From Impatiens glandulifera (lineage: Eukaryota > Streptophyta > Magnoliopsida > Ericales > Balsaminaceae): DNA of 64,000 bases. A model generated the notes under the pieces. It was not told the DNA's origin. It ran no database searches and saw nothing but the letters and a program-made list of their open reading frames with translations. The position numbers and the translations under genes are program-made. Every line of letters starts with the position of its first letter. Positions within the stretch are counted from its first letter, which is position 1. Shown here in pieces: positions 37,210-48,961 of this stretch. The stretch covers positions 28,991,348 to 29,055,347 of the forward strand of contig NC_061870.1 in assembly GCF_907164915.1 (NCBI RefSeq). The letters run 5' to 3'.

Positions 37210-38692
37210 CTAGGATGAAATATTTTCAACCTCATGAAGAAGACGATTCAGTGCATTCCATGAAGATCCACCTTCCTCCATAGCCATTCTTGCTGCTTCA
37301 CCAAGCTCACTAACCTTCTTCCTCACCTCCTTCCCTTTCTCCCCTTCCATCATCTCTCTCACCATCTTCTCCAACCCTTTCGAATTCACAAACCCCCTAA
37401 CCGATCCATTCACAGTCTCCACCCTCAGCCCAATCTTACTTTCCTCCACCACCATTCTAGCATTCAAATGCTGGTCTGAAAACATCGGCCACGCCAATAT
37501 CGGCACCTTTGCACATACACTCTCGATTATAGAATTCCAACCACAATGACTCAAGAATCCCTTCACACTTTCATGACCCAGAATCGCCTTTTGATCAACC
37601 CATCCCTTCTTTACAATTCCCCTATCTTTCACCCTTTCTTCAAACCCACCCAAATCTCCTTCCTGCCCTTTCCTCCACTACATGAACAGAGTTCAAAAAA
37701 AAGTTAATCTTTTAAAAACCCAGTAAAAAAGGTATTATCTTTATAGATTAACTCACCACCCATATGAAATTAACACCGGATTGCTCCAGACCCAATGCAA
37801 TTTCCGTTAGTTGTTCAGTAGATATATCGGTTTGCGATCCAAACGCTACGTAAAGAATTGATCTTCCTTCAGCTAGCTTCTGGTCTAACCAATCCAGGTA
37901 ATCATGATCAGACCGGCGGCTGCTTGGCTCCGCCAAGCAAAGGGGGCCAACGCACCAAGCCTTTGGAATTATTTGGTCACGGTTCATGTAATTTACGAAA
38001 GCTGGTTCAAGCTCGTAAAAGCTGTTCATGATCGAGCCGAAGCTAGCTGAGGTAGAGGAAATTTGCTCGTTGATGAATTCTAATAATGGCTCATTCGGCT
38101 GGCGTTGGTTGAATGGCTGATCGAAATCGTTTCTAGTCAGCTTGATCCATGGGAAGCTTGTCAAAGTGATGGGTTCATCGTCGTTGTCGGTTTCTGGTCC
38201 TGTCAGGACTAGAAGCCGGTTTGCCATTACGTCCTCTGTTATGGACATGGTGTAGTTGCTCATGCCAAAGGAGACTAAACGGGGAATGCCGAATTTGGCT
38301 GCGGAATCGAGAGTCCAACCGAGGAAACCGTCTGAGATTATGCAGCTAACGTGAGGAAGAGATTCAAGGGCGGATTCGAAATCAGGGCGGAGGAGTTTTG
38401 TTGATTTGGCAAATGTGAGGAAGAGAGACGGGGAGGGGAGTTGATCGGTGCTCTCGACTCCGGGAGGTATTTCGGGGATGTTATTAGGGAAAGGAAGGAC
38501 GAGGATAGAGGCGGCGCCGGCGCCGGCGCCGGCAAGATATTCTGCGATGAAAGGCCGGTTAGCTGGTGTGGTGATGAAGGTGATGGTGACATGGCGATGA
38601 ATTAGGAGTCTAGCTAAGTGAAGGAGAGGAATGGTGTGGCCTTTGGCCATGAAAGGGAAGAGGACTATGTGATGATGATGATGACTAGTCAT
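37210..38692 (-). CDS. UDP-glycosyltransferase, UGT90A-like
   Basis: Two exons, 38692-37757 and 37677-37210, with a phase-0 GT-AG intron, give 467 residues. The N-terminal acceptor domain has the family His in FPFMAKGHTIPLLHLARLL (about residue 20). The C-terminal donor domain holds an intact PSPG box: WVDQKAILGHESVKGFLSHC, HCGWNSIIES, and a closing DQ in PMFSDQHLNAR. The intron position (after FIWV) and blocks such as IPEIPPGVEST and WCVGPLCL fit UGT90A. The Met at 38692 is chosen because a TATA box lies between it and the upstream in-frame ATG (38755). Such enzymes add a sugar, usually glucose, to small lipophilic acceptors in the cytosol; the acceptor is unknown. Confidence 0.92.
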
Positions 38693-38737
38693 TTTTAGGT
38701 GTGCTAAGTCTTTACTCTTAGTACTTAAAAACTCTGT

Positions 38738-38744
38738 CTTTATA
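38738..38744 (-). promoter_or_regulatory. Putative TATA box of the UGT90A-like gene
   Basis: TATAAAG lies only 46 bases before the chosen ATG, so the leader would be about 15-20 bases. It excludes the longer reading frame start at 38755. Confidence 0.5.
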
Positions 38745-39392
38745 ACCAAAAACAAACAACCAATTTGTACTTTTTTAGTAAATACAAAGTTTCATTAAGA
38801 TTCACACAATATTACAGCAATTTGGTGGTCGGTTAAACAAGATAATGTGAGTATTTAGAGCTTGTTTGATCTTAGTTTTTCATTTTTTTAGATTTTTACT
38901 TAAATAATAACCTTTCATTCATTTAATTACTTTTTTTTATATTTTTTATGTAATTATTTAAAATTAATTTATACATAAGAGAAAACAAATTAATTGAAGG
39001 ATATTTTGGCCAATCAACTACAAAAAAAGTCTATTTTTTAAAAAATTTATCTATCAGACTATTTTTTTTTTTAATATGATAAAACCATAAAAAATCATTC
39101 TTCAAACAAGCTCTTAGTGTTAATATTAATTTTTTTTTATTGATGATCCCAAATTCCCAATTTGCATATCTTATGAGTCATATAAACATGATCAAAAAAA
39201 TACGCGTCCCCAAAAAATTATTAAAAGGATTTGTTTATAAATAAATTTGGATTGAGGTCAAATATGTTAATTGACTTTGATATTTTTTACTTTTTTTAAT
39301 ATAATGATTATATATATTTTTTACTTTTTTAATTTAATGATAATATATATTTTTTAAAATAAAAATGATTTTAATATTTAATTAATAAATTG
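38745..39392. other. Intergenic, AT-rich
   Basis: No coding region. The right end contains AATTG, the left target-site duplication of the adjacent LTR element. Confidence 0.6.
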
Positions 39393-40868
39393 TGATAAGA
39401 TAAAATATAAGACTTTTCCAAAAATTTTCTCAAAATTTTTTTCCAAATTTTTCGAAAAATTCTCCTAAGTCAGTTTCAAAAATCCGGTCAAAGAAAGAAC
39501 CGGCCTACGTTTGCAAACCTACATGATTTTGATAATTTTAAATAAAATAATCAAAAAGGGAGAAATTGTTAGATAAAATTAGACCAGTTCACATAAACCT
39601 AACTTAAATAAATATTCCATGCAGGAACAAGGAACCGGACCGGACAAACAAAAGAACCGGCTAAAGAAAGCTAGCCGGTCAAGTCACTAAACCGACCAGG
39701 AACACTTGGAACATGACCGCACAAAGAAAGGATCGGCCAAAGCTTAAAACCGGAAACATCAGACAGCCGATCAGCCACAAGGCAGAGGAATAACCGGAAG
39801 AAGTCCGGTTATATCACTCACACCGGAAGCCATCCGGTTAAGTTCAATGACCGACCAGCACAAGAAGACAATTCAGGTATCTGTTGAGAATGATACCAAA
39901 GGAACAGACTGAACACTTCCATATCCATACAAGTCTGAGGAAAGCCTGCAGGTTGCAGAAGACAGTCCTACAGGATCTTTCCACTTCGGGATAAGTCAGA
40001 AAGGAGATCTTCCAAGTACAGACAACTGTCTAACAGACAATGACCACATTGAGTAAAAGACAAACCTAGCAGGTTTGTCTTACACACCGGAAGAACAGAC
40101 CGCCAGGTCTGAGATTGACCGTCAGGTCTGAAAAGACGACCGCAGGGTCTGAAACACTGAATCACTGAATCACTGAACCTCTGCTTAGCCAATCAGATTC
40201 AAGGAAGTGAAATATGACCGTTGGTATATTTCACCTATAAAAGGTGCAGTTGAAGAAGAGTAAATGTGGGACACAAAGAGATACAGTGGGACAAGTGAGA
40301 AATTCTAAGAGCATTTAATTTACAAGCGAAAACAGTGTGCTCTATCTCTAGAGAAAGCCTGAGTGCTAGTGTGTGTATTTTACAATTCCGGTGTAAATTG
40401 TAAGAGTGTTATCGAGCAGGAAATAAGTCTCGATCGGATTGTACTTGTATTCCTTAGTGAATATCCTTCTCGCGGTTTCGAGAGGAAGGGGTGACGTAGG
40501 AGTTTTATCTCCGAACATCCATAAAATCGGTTTTGTCATTTACTTTCTGCCGATTCCATTATCTAACCGACCCGTACCGCTATAACCGACTTAACTCTAT
40601 TCAAGCCGAATCACCAGGTTACCGAAACCGACCCATCAATTTTTCAAACCCTCATCATCCGAAACCGGTTCTGCCTATCATACAAGTGTGTCGCTTCAAC
40701 TTGAAAGCAAACCTCTTCCGCGCTTGAACCTAGTTCAAGGGTTTGTGACAGGTTGTGTAGTATTGAAACCCAGGTGTTAATCTCTAACCGGATTAACCAC
40801 CACCATTCGAGTGAGAACCGCTAACCGGTTCAACCCCGGTCCTCCAGCGGCTATCTAGATCCTAACAA
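39393..40868 (+). mobile_element. Internally deleted LTR retrotransposon
   Basis: Bounded by a 5-bp target-site duplication AATTG (39388-39392 and 40869-40873). It starts TGATAAGATAAAAT, a diverged copy of the start of the 3' LTR (TGTTAGATAAAAT). About 150 bases of internal 3' end follow, then a polypurine tract AAAAAGGGAGAAAT (39553-39566) and one full LTR (39567-40868, TGTTAG...CTAACA). All coding sequence is gone. Superfamily is uncertain; the layout would suit Copia. Confidence 0.75.
39567..40868 (+). repeat. 3' LTR of the deleted element, about 1.3 kb
   Basis: Less AT-rich than its flanks and dense in ACCGG/CCGGTT motifs. TATAAAAGG at 40236 is a likely LTR promoter TATA box. Ends are TG...CA with a short terminal inverted repeat TGTTAG/CTAACA. 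Confidence 0.75.
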
Positions 40869-40899
40869 ATTGGATGATTTAATTAATGAAAGAATATTT

Positions 40900-41525
40900 A
40901 ATTATAATTGAATTAAAAAAAATTAATAAATAAAACCTAAAAAGATAATATATATTTTTAAAATAAAATTTATTTTAATATTTATTTAATAAATTGAATG
41001 ATGTAATGAATGAAAAAGTAAATGAAGTAATGTTTAATTATAACTGAATTAAAAAAAAAGGAATGATAGGGAGTAAGACTTTATGGGAGCAACTCGAATA
41101 GGGAACGTGACATCGCTATTATACAAAAGAGACCTTATCCCTTTTGTATAACAACTGGGTCTCTTTTATATAACAACGAGATAACTTTCGTACAACTCGT
41201 ATAACAGTGAAGCCACTTTCACGAATTACTCCCCAAAGTCGTGTTCCTAATCATTTTTCTAAAAAATTAACCAAATAACACCTAATTAAAATAAAAATTA
41301 TTTTAATATTTAATTAATAAATTGAATAATATAATTAAGGAAGGAGTAGATGAATAATATTTAATTATAATTGAATTTAAAAAAAATCAACAAAATAATA
41401 CCTAAAAAGAATATATATTTTTTAAAATAAAAATTATTTTAATATTTAATTAATAAATTAGATGTTATAATTAATAAAAATATATATGAAATAATGTTTG
41501 ATTATAATTGAATTAAAAAAAAAAC
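40900..41525. repeat. AT-rich tandem units of about 130-150 bp
   Basis: At least three diverged copies of a unit with TTTTAATATTTAATTAATAA, ATAATATTTAATTATAATTG and an AATTAAAAAAAA end. Related sequence also lies left of the LTR element (39290-39390), so the LTR element inserted into this array. Confidence 0.6.
41061..41262. mobile_element. MITE-like element, about 200 bp
   Basis: Imperfect terminal inverted repeats of about 60 bases. The left end GGAATGATAGGGAG...GACTTTATGGGAG pairs with the complement of the right end, AATGATTAGG...GACTTTGGGGAG. It interrupts the AT-rich tandem units. No clear target-site duplication. Confidence 0.5.
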
Positions 41526-43246
41526 AAACAAACAATACCTAAAACAAAATCTAGAGAACTCCTCCAATATGGAGAAAAAGAAAAACAATAATAGAATAGA
41601 AGCTCACACCATCGTCATTAAAGACAAGCACCCCCACTATGAACATGGTCTCCTGCAAATTACAAATCAATATTATTTTTTCTCCACCTCTCTGTTTTAT
41701 TTGATTTGATGTTGAGTCATAATTTAAATTGGAATTAAAGTACTATACGAATACAAACCTATCTACTATATCAATATTTTTCCAACCCAACAATTATAAT
41801 TATAGGTGGTAACTGAAGACATGTATATATCATTTAACATGCTTCATCATTTTGCTAATGATTTACATCTATTTTATCTATAATTATTAAAATTAATAAA
41901 TTTTTAAAATAATTTTTAATAAGATTAAAAAATTAAAAAATATTTTAAATAATATTATATTATAAATTTAATTATATATATATATATATTAAAATGGATA
42001 ATCTTATTAAAAAATTATTATAATATTTTATTATAAAATAATATAATTATTAAAAATTATAATTTGAAACTTTTTAGAAAAAGAAAAATGAAATTAAAGC
42101 AAATTGAATTATTTTAATAATTCAAATATAAAAATTATTGTTTCACTCTTATATATTATTATATACAGTAGATCACACCATTTATTAAATAAATTATTTC
42201 TTATTTTATTATTATATATTTTAAAAAATATTATATACTTTCTCAAAAATCACTTATAATCAATATGTTCTAAGTTATAATTTAACCAAAATTTGAAAAG
42301 TTCAAACTCAAATTTTATTCTACAACCAAAATAATGGTTAAATATGATATTTTTCTTGTAAAAATAACTTTTAAGTCGGTCTCCAACTTAATAACATACC
42401 CAAACCCATATTGGGTTTGAAAGCTCCAATCCACCAACAAAATGAGTTTTTATTCATTTTTCTCTTTTATATATATATTTCTACTGTTCATCCATCATCG
42501 TCCAATATATTTTAATATTTACGAACTGAGTTTAAAATTATAGGTTTAATTTTATTTTTTATATAATTTATTTATATATTAATCTTATTTATATAATTTA
42601 TTTTTAGTAATGTTTATTTTGTTGTGTATGAATTATTGATGTATAATTAATTTTATTAAATGGATGAGAAAAGATTATGGTTAAATATGTAAAATTGATA
42701 AATATATAGATAATATTAATAAACTTAAAAAATTGGTGTAAAAAACTAATATTCTATAAATATTTTAAAAATACTCTTTTGAGTTTGGAAATTAATTTTT
42801 AGATTTTACATAAATTACTATTTCATCTAAATATTTAGATTGCTAACATTTTAAACTTTTATCTAACTATTAATAAAGTAATTAAGATCAACAACATTCA
42901 CATATTTCATATTTTCTAATACAATTTTTATTCAAATAACTAATTATTTAATTTAAAAGTAACTCCAAATAATAATACATTTCAGAAAAAGAGCACATTC
43001 TAATGTATATATAATCATAAACTCCCATAATCATCTCTCAAATAAACTAGAGAATATAAAATAAAACAATTTAGATATAAAAAAAAAGAAAAAGAGATTA
43101 GACACTTTATAAACTCCCAACTATTTCATATAATTAAACACACAACATCAATAGAGAGAACTGAGAAATACAAACAGATAGCATAAAGCTCACACACGAT
43201 CATTGTTTTTATTTTATTTTTGGGTATGAAGACAAAAGAGAAAAGA
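41526..43246. other. Intergenic, very AT-rich
   Basis: No coding region. The last 200 bases (from about 43040) are the 3' flank of the first UGT91-like gene and are repeated beside the second one. Confidence 0.6.
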
Positions 43247-44835
43247 CTACCCATTTATGAGAAACTCCACCAAATCATTAACATATTCATCATTCTGTTT
43301 CTTATCCCTCAATGCCTTAGAAATTTCACTTGCCCTTGCTATGAGTTCTTCTTCTTCTTCTTCAGCTTCCCCTGACTGTGAGCCCATGGCACGTTTCAAA
43401 GCTCTAGCTATGGCGTCCCCATCAAAAGAGCCATCTTCTTTCCTCTCCACTTCCAAAGCTAGTCCCTTATCTACTAACATTCTTGACACCAATGGTTGGT
43501 CAATCACCAATGGAAGTGTTATCAAACAATGTCCAAATTGTAACGATTCTACCGCCGTCCCAAAACCTGCATGAAATAGACAGCCTCCGATTGATGGGTG
43601 GGAAAGAATTTCCATCTGGGGGAACCAATCGGCGATGTGGGTCCTCCCTCGATCGGAGGTCCGATCAACGAACCCCGGCGGCAAGACTTCCACGCCGGTC
43701 TCGATGGACCAGATGGGTGTTCTCAATGCCCAAAGAAATTGAACACCAGAATTCTCAAGTCCATTTGCTATTTCATTCACTTGTTCTTTCGTCGCTTTCC
43801 ATTCGCTTCCAAAACTCACATAAACTACCGATTTGGGATTTTGCTTTTCCAACCATTTGTACGCCTTTGTTATAAAAACAATGAGAATTATAACGTGAAT
43901 GATATAAATCTTAAGATAAAATATCTTAAGTAATTAATTACCTCGTCCTTCTCGATCTCTGTAAAGTTTTCTGGCGGTGACGGCGGGAATAACCCAACAG
44001 GAATTATACGTTTTCCGGTTAATTTCCCAAGCAAATCTATATACTCGCCTTCGAGTTCCCTGCAGCTACGTATTGCGATCGCTTTACAAACGGTCATGGA
44101 TATTGCGATCCGATGAGAGTCGGATATTCCTGAGGCGTTATCTCCGAAGAATCCGAAGAGAACTCCGGCACTGTCACAAGAAGGGTAAGCTACGGTTGAG
44201 GGAAAATCTATCCACGGAGGCGACGACGTGAGACTTTCCGGTGTTGATCGGAGAAGCTTTTGGCCGTCGCCATGGAGATATTCCGGCGGACCAAAGAAGA
44301 CGGTTGTGGCGGCACAGAAGATAGAAAGGATAATGCTGGGAATATTGCATTCGACGCCGATCTCGCTCGCCCAGTAAGCAAGGCCGTCTACAACGATCCA
44401 GTCCGGCGAGTTTTGGGTGACGAAATTCTTGAACGGTTGCTTTAGAAGGTCGTAGGCTATCTGTTAAGTACAGGGGAGATGAGGTTATATAGGAACAGAA
44501 AAACAGGGGTAATTGGTTCAAAATTATATATGGGTGGTTACCTTTAAGAACTGACTTTTGTCAAGTGGAATGTCGGCGGTGGACTCGATACCGGCCGGCA
44601 AGGGAAGATCGACAGAGGGCCACGGCAGGGCAACCAGGTTAATGAGATGGTCTAAACCGGGGGGAACTCGGGGCTTGAGCTTGTCAATGTTTTTAGGGGT
44701 TGAAATGAAAGAGATTTTGATTGAACCAGATTTAGATTTGGCTAAAGATATGGCCAATTCAAGAAATGGAATCATATGACCGAATGCCACAAAGGGTATC
44801 ATTGCTACATGAACGACTCTCTCTCTAGTAGCCAT
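43247..44835 (-). CDS. UDP-glycosyltransferase, UGT91-like (copy A)
   Basis: Three exons, 44835-44542, 44460-43942 and 43864-43247, phase-0 GT-AG introns, 476 residues. The N-terminal His is in FVAFGHMIPFLELA; the FSIFCAATTVFFGPPEY-type block and SVVYVSFGSEWKATKEQ fit UGT91, a group that often transfers rhamnose or glucose to an existing sugar on saponins or flavonoids. The donor-binding PSPG box runs from WFPQMEILSHPSIGGCLFHA to LVIDQPL. It is altered: the usual HCGWNS is HAGFGT, so the conserved Trp is Phe and Asn is Gly. A Glu-rich run (EAEEEEEE) lies near the C-terminus. No break is seen, so it may be active. Copy B lies about 14 kb to the right in the same orientation. Confidence 0.88.
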
Positions 44836-44961
44836 CTTTCTTCTTCAATTATTATTCTATCTCTCTCTTAGAAATTTGGGGTGATAAAAATGCTGTAACC
44901 CATTTCTTAGATTTTAAACACCCAAAACGAATGGTTTTCCAAAATATTGTTTTAAGTTATT

Positions 44962-45830
44962 CTCTCAAACTAACCTAGTTTGTTTATTCATTCTTAAACT
45001 AACCTAGTTTACTATTTAAATTCATTTTTTTTATTTATTTATTCTTTTTACATTTAAAATTCATTATATATCAATTAAATTATTTATATTTTGATATATA
45101 ATTTAATTTTTTATTTAAATAAATTACATTATTTATATTTTGATATATAATTTAAATTTAATTATTTTTTATAAATTTGATTATTTATATTTTAATATAT
45201 ATATATATATATATTTACATTTCAATTATTATTTTTATATAATAAATATTCCCTTTATCATTTTAATAAATAATTGATAAATACTAATAAATTTAAAATA
45301 TTTTAACTATAATTATATAATAATTATATATTCATAAAAACGTTTTTAAATTTATCAAAAATTTATTAAATATAATAACATTTTTAATTAATATTTTAAC
45401 CTAGAAATATGATAATCTTGTTAATATATTTAATAAATAATTGATAAATTTAAAAACGTATTAGTATTCATCAATTATTTATTAGAATTATTTAATATTT
45501 ATTACCCTATATAAATAATAATTGAAATGTAAATATATATATATATATATTAAAATATAAATAATCAAATTTATAAAAAATAATTATATTTAAATTATAT
45601 ATTAAAATATAAATAATTTAATTTATAAAAATAATAATTTAAAATATATATCAAAATATAAATAATTTAGTTTATATAAATAATAATTTAAAATATATAT
45701 TAAAATATAAACTTTATATATAATAAATTTTAAATGTAAAAAAAATAAATAAATAAATAAAACTGAGTTTAAATAATAAATTATGTTAGTTTAAGAATGA
45801 AGGAAGATTAGTTTGGGAAAATAAACACCA
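44962..45830. repeat. AT-rich foldback element with arms of about 400 bp
   Basis: The left arm reads inward from CTCAAACTAACCTAG...CATTCTTAAACTAAC...ACATTTAAAATTCATTATAT. The right arm is its inverted copy, ending GTTAGTTTAAGAATGAAGGAAG...TTAGTTTGGGA. The centre is near 45395. It lies 130 bases upstream of the copy A start codon, so it could influence that promoter. No coding content. Confidence 0.75.
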
Positions 45831-47083
45831 AACTAGATTACGTTAGAAACGGTTCCCAAAGGGGCCAACCATTTGTCTTTCCACCACCCATCTCATCGTC
45901 ATATCATTTATCCCATCAAAATAAATGACTATATTTTAATATTTAGGCATGTTTTTCTTTGGTATTTAAAAAAAATTAATCAAAACCAATTTTTTAATCA
46001 ATTATTTCTTAAAAATTAAATTACATATTTCATTATTAAAATATTAAAATAATTTATGTTTTAAATTATTATTTTTTATTTTATTTATATATATCAATAC
46101 TTTTTAATTTTTTTTATAAAAAATAATCATTACTTCCCAATTATTACCAATCATTATTTTTTTTCTCCCTCTAAATTAAAAAAAAAAACAATCCAAACAA
46201 GGCGTTAGTTTAATTTAAAAATAAATCTCATTTAAAAATATATATTTTATAAATGGGAAATGAATTAGCTGAAAAGATATTAAATTTATCTCTTTTTTAT
46301 ATTTATTTCTTTATTTCCATTCTCTCTTTGTTCTTCCAATTTTTACTCTATAATTGATTGAGTTATGAGGTTGTGTTTGGTTAGTGTTATAAAGAGGTAT
46401 AACAGTTATGAGACTAGGGAGTTATGTCTAAACTAAATTTGTGCCTCTATTATACTGGAATGTATCATTTTCTAAAATATTAAATACATAAAAAAGTAAA
46501 AAAAAATAAATTATTTTGCTATCTAGTTATTTTTTTATTTATCAACAAAAACTTAGAAAGTAATATATTCATATAATTTATTTTAAAATAAATTATTTTT
46601 TAATTTAAATTATTTATTTATTAAAAAAAATTATAAAATTATAAAATATATAATTGGTAGACACCTACATTTTACACCAAATTTATAATTTAAATTTGGA
46701 TTAATTTTAATAAAACAAATTAAAATGGACTTAAAATGAATCTTATATGTTTAAATTAATTAATTTTGTGATTTTGTTTTGCAAATTAGAGAAAAAGAAA
46801 AATATGTGAGTACCAAGTCAAACGAAACCTATGTAAGGAAAAACACATAGACCCCTAAACCAAACAGGGCCACGTGAAAAATCATCTGACCCCAAACCAA
46901 ATAGGACCGAGTGCATTTATGTATGTAACTCAATAAAAGTGATAAATTAATTCTCCATAAAAAAAATAATAAATAATATGTATTTCTTAACATTTTTACT
47001 CGAATAACTAATTATTTAATTTAAAGTAACTCTAAATATTATATATATATATATATTATTAAAAGTGAGAAGCTATCCTAACC
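45831..47083. other. Intergenic, AT-rich
   Basis: No coding region. The segment near 46990-47040 (ACTCGAATAACTAATTATTTAATTTAAAG) resembles 42943-42972, which may mark the left end of the UGT-containing duplication. Confidence 0.55.
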
Positions 47084-47523
47084 GGAAATTTGACAAAATG
47101 ATCATAAAAAAAAGTTAAATAAATTGGTGATCAACGCATAATTTTAAATGCGCTGGTGACCACTTCATATTTTTTTTGACGAAATTGTCTATATCGCCAG
47201 AACCAATCTACAATCGCGAGATGCAACATGATGTCATGTGAAAAGCCCACAATCGCGAAAACAACCGCAATCGTGAGACGGAATTTTTTTTTGATTTTTT
47301 TTTTTAAATTTGCGTCTCACCATTGCTGGTTGCTTCTCGCAACCGGGGTTGCGTCTCGCGATTGTAGAGTTTTCACATGCCATCCAGTTGCGTCTCGCGA
47401 TTGCCGGTTACGTCTCGCGACAGGAACAATTTCGTCAAAAAATATAAAATGGCCACTAGCACATTTAAAATGCATCACCAGCTCATTAACCCATATTACG
47501 ATAGTCATTTCGTCAAATTCCTC
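47084..47523. mobile_element. Mutator-type MITE with 9-bp target duplication
   Basis: 440 bases bounded by ATCCTAACC on both sides (47075-47083 and 47524-47532). Terminal inverted repeats of about 110 bases start GGAAATTTGACAAAATGA on the left and GAGGAATTTGACGAAATGA on the complement of the right. The centre repeats GCGTCTCGCGATTG-like sequence in both orientations. A 9-bp duplication and long TIRs are the Mutator pattern. It has no transposase. Confidence 0.8.
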
Positions 47524-48049
47524 ATCCTAACCCTGTAAGTCACTTCAATTTATTTCACATATATTTAAAATATTTTTAAAAGAATTGAGGAAAAAAATAA
47601 GTCATGATGGTAAAAAAAAATTAAAAAAAATGATATTGATCGCAACTGAGAAAACGACTGTCCTAGCAATCGTCTTCGTGGCACGATAGCATGTAAAAAA
47701 ATAACAATTCAAACTTGCGCCTTTAACTCAAAGCCAGCCATTCTCTCTATATCAAAAAAAAAAAGAAAAAGGAAAAGGAAAAGGAAAAGGGCGCCATCGC
47801 CATTCTCCGATTTCTCCATTGGCAAATTCCATTTTCTCCATCTCTTGCAACCTTCATGGTCCGTTTCATTTTCTCCATTGACCGCAAGCTCCGTACTCCG
47901 TTCCGTGTTCTCCATCGCAAACCTAAGCTCCGTTTCAACGTCTAAAGCATCTAAAGCTATATTTTGAACATCTGAAGGTACATTTTCATACTTCATTCTT
48001 GTAAGGTCAAATAAGTTGTGTTTTCACCATTTGAAGCATTTTTTTTTTT

Positions 48050-48935
48050 TCATATCTAGTCATTTATTGTACAAATACTAGAAAACATACACATTTGATT
48101 TAAAAAATATTGGAAACGTTTTAAAACTTTTTCTAAGCTGATATGCATGTCATTTCTTCAACGCTTCGTTGTCATGTTCTTAACGAAGTGTTGTCATATC
48201 ATGTTTTAAACTGAAAATATAACTATTAAACTGAATTATTTTCATATTTAGTCATTTGTTGTACAAATACTAGAAAAATCATACACATTTGATTTTAAAA
48301 TTTTTGGAAACGTTTTAAAACTATTTTTTAGACTGATATGCATGTCTTTTCCTCAACGCTTTATTGTCATGTTTTCAATGCTTCGTTGTTATGTTTTCAA
48401 TATTGCGTTGTCATGTTTTCAACATTACGTTCTCATGTTTTCAACGAAGTGTTGTCATGTCAAGTTTAAACTAAAAATATGACTATTAAATTGAAGTTCT
48501 TTTTTTTCATATCTAGTCATTTATTGTACAAATACAAGAAAAACATACACATTTGATTTTAAAAAAATTGGAAACGTTTTTAACCTATTTTTTTAGGCTG
48601 ATATGCATGTCATTTCCTCAACGCTTCGTTGTTATGTTTTCAACGTTGCGTTATCATGTTTTCAATATTGCGTTGTCATTTTCTTAACGAAACATTGTCT
48701 AAAACCTGAAAATATAACTATTAAACTAATTTTTTTTTCATATCTAGTCATTGTTGTAAAAATACTAGAAAAATATACACATTTGATTTTAAAAAAATGG
48801 AAACATTTTAAAATTGTTTTTCTAGGTTAATATGCATGTCATATCATCAACACTTCGTTGTCATATTTTCAGCGTTGCATTATCATGTTCTTAACGAAGC
48901 GTTGTCATATCAGGTTTTAACCTGAAAATATAACT
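48050..48935 (+). repeat. Four tandem units of about 190-265 bp inside the MULE
   Basis: Units start at 48051, 48243, 48508 and 48739 (CATATCTAGTCATTTATTGTAC and variants). Each ends with a minisatellite of about 20 bases (TCATGTTTTCAACGTTGCGT and variants) present in a different number per unit, followed by the partly inverted TTAACGAAGTGTTGTCAT. Confidence 0.8.
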
Positions 48936-48961
48936 CAAATTGTTCTCTCTTATTCTTTAGC

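Noticed and set aside
38693..38755. Upstream ATG for the UGT90A-like gene
   Set aside because: A TATA box lies between the two ATGs, and the downstream Met precedes the usual start of the fold.
40533..40727. 64-codon plus-strand frame inside the LTR
   Set aside because: It lies in LTR non-coding sequence with no recognisable domain.
43257..44445. Plus-strand frames over the UGT91-like genes (also 56921-58670)
   Set aside because: Shadows of the real minus-strand exons; both copies show the same mirrored frames only because the exons are conserved.
48603..48830. 75-codon frame in the MULE repeat block
   Set aside because: Encoded by tandem-repeat DNA, without any domain and not conserved between the units.
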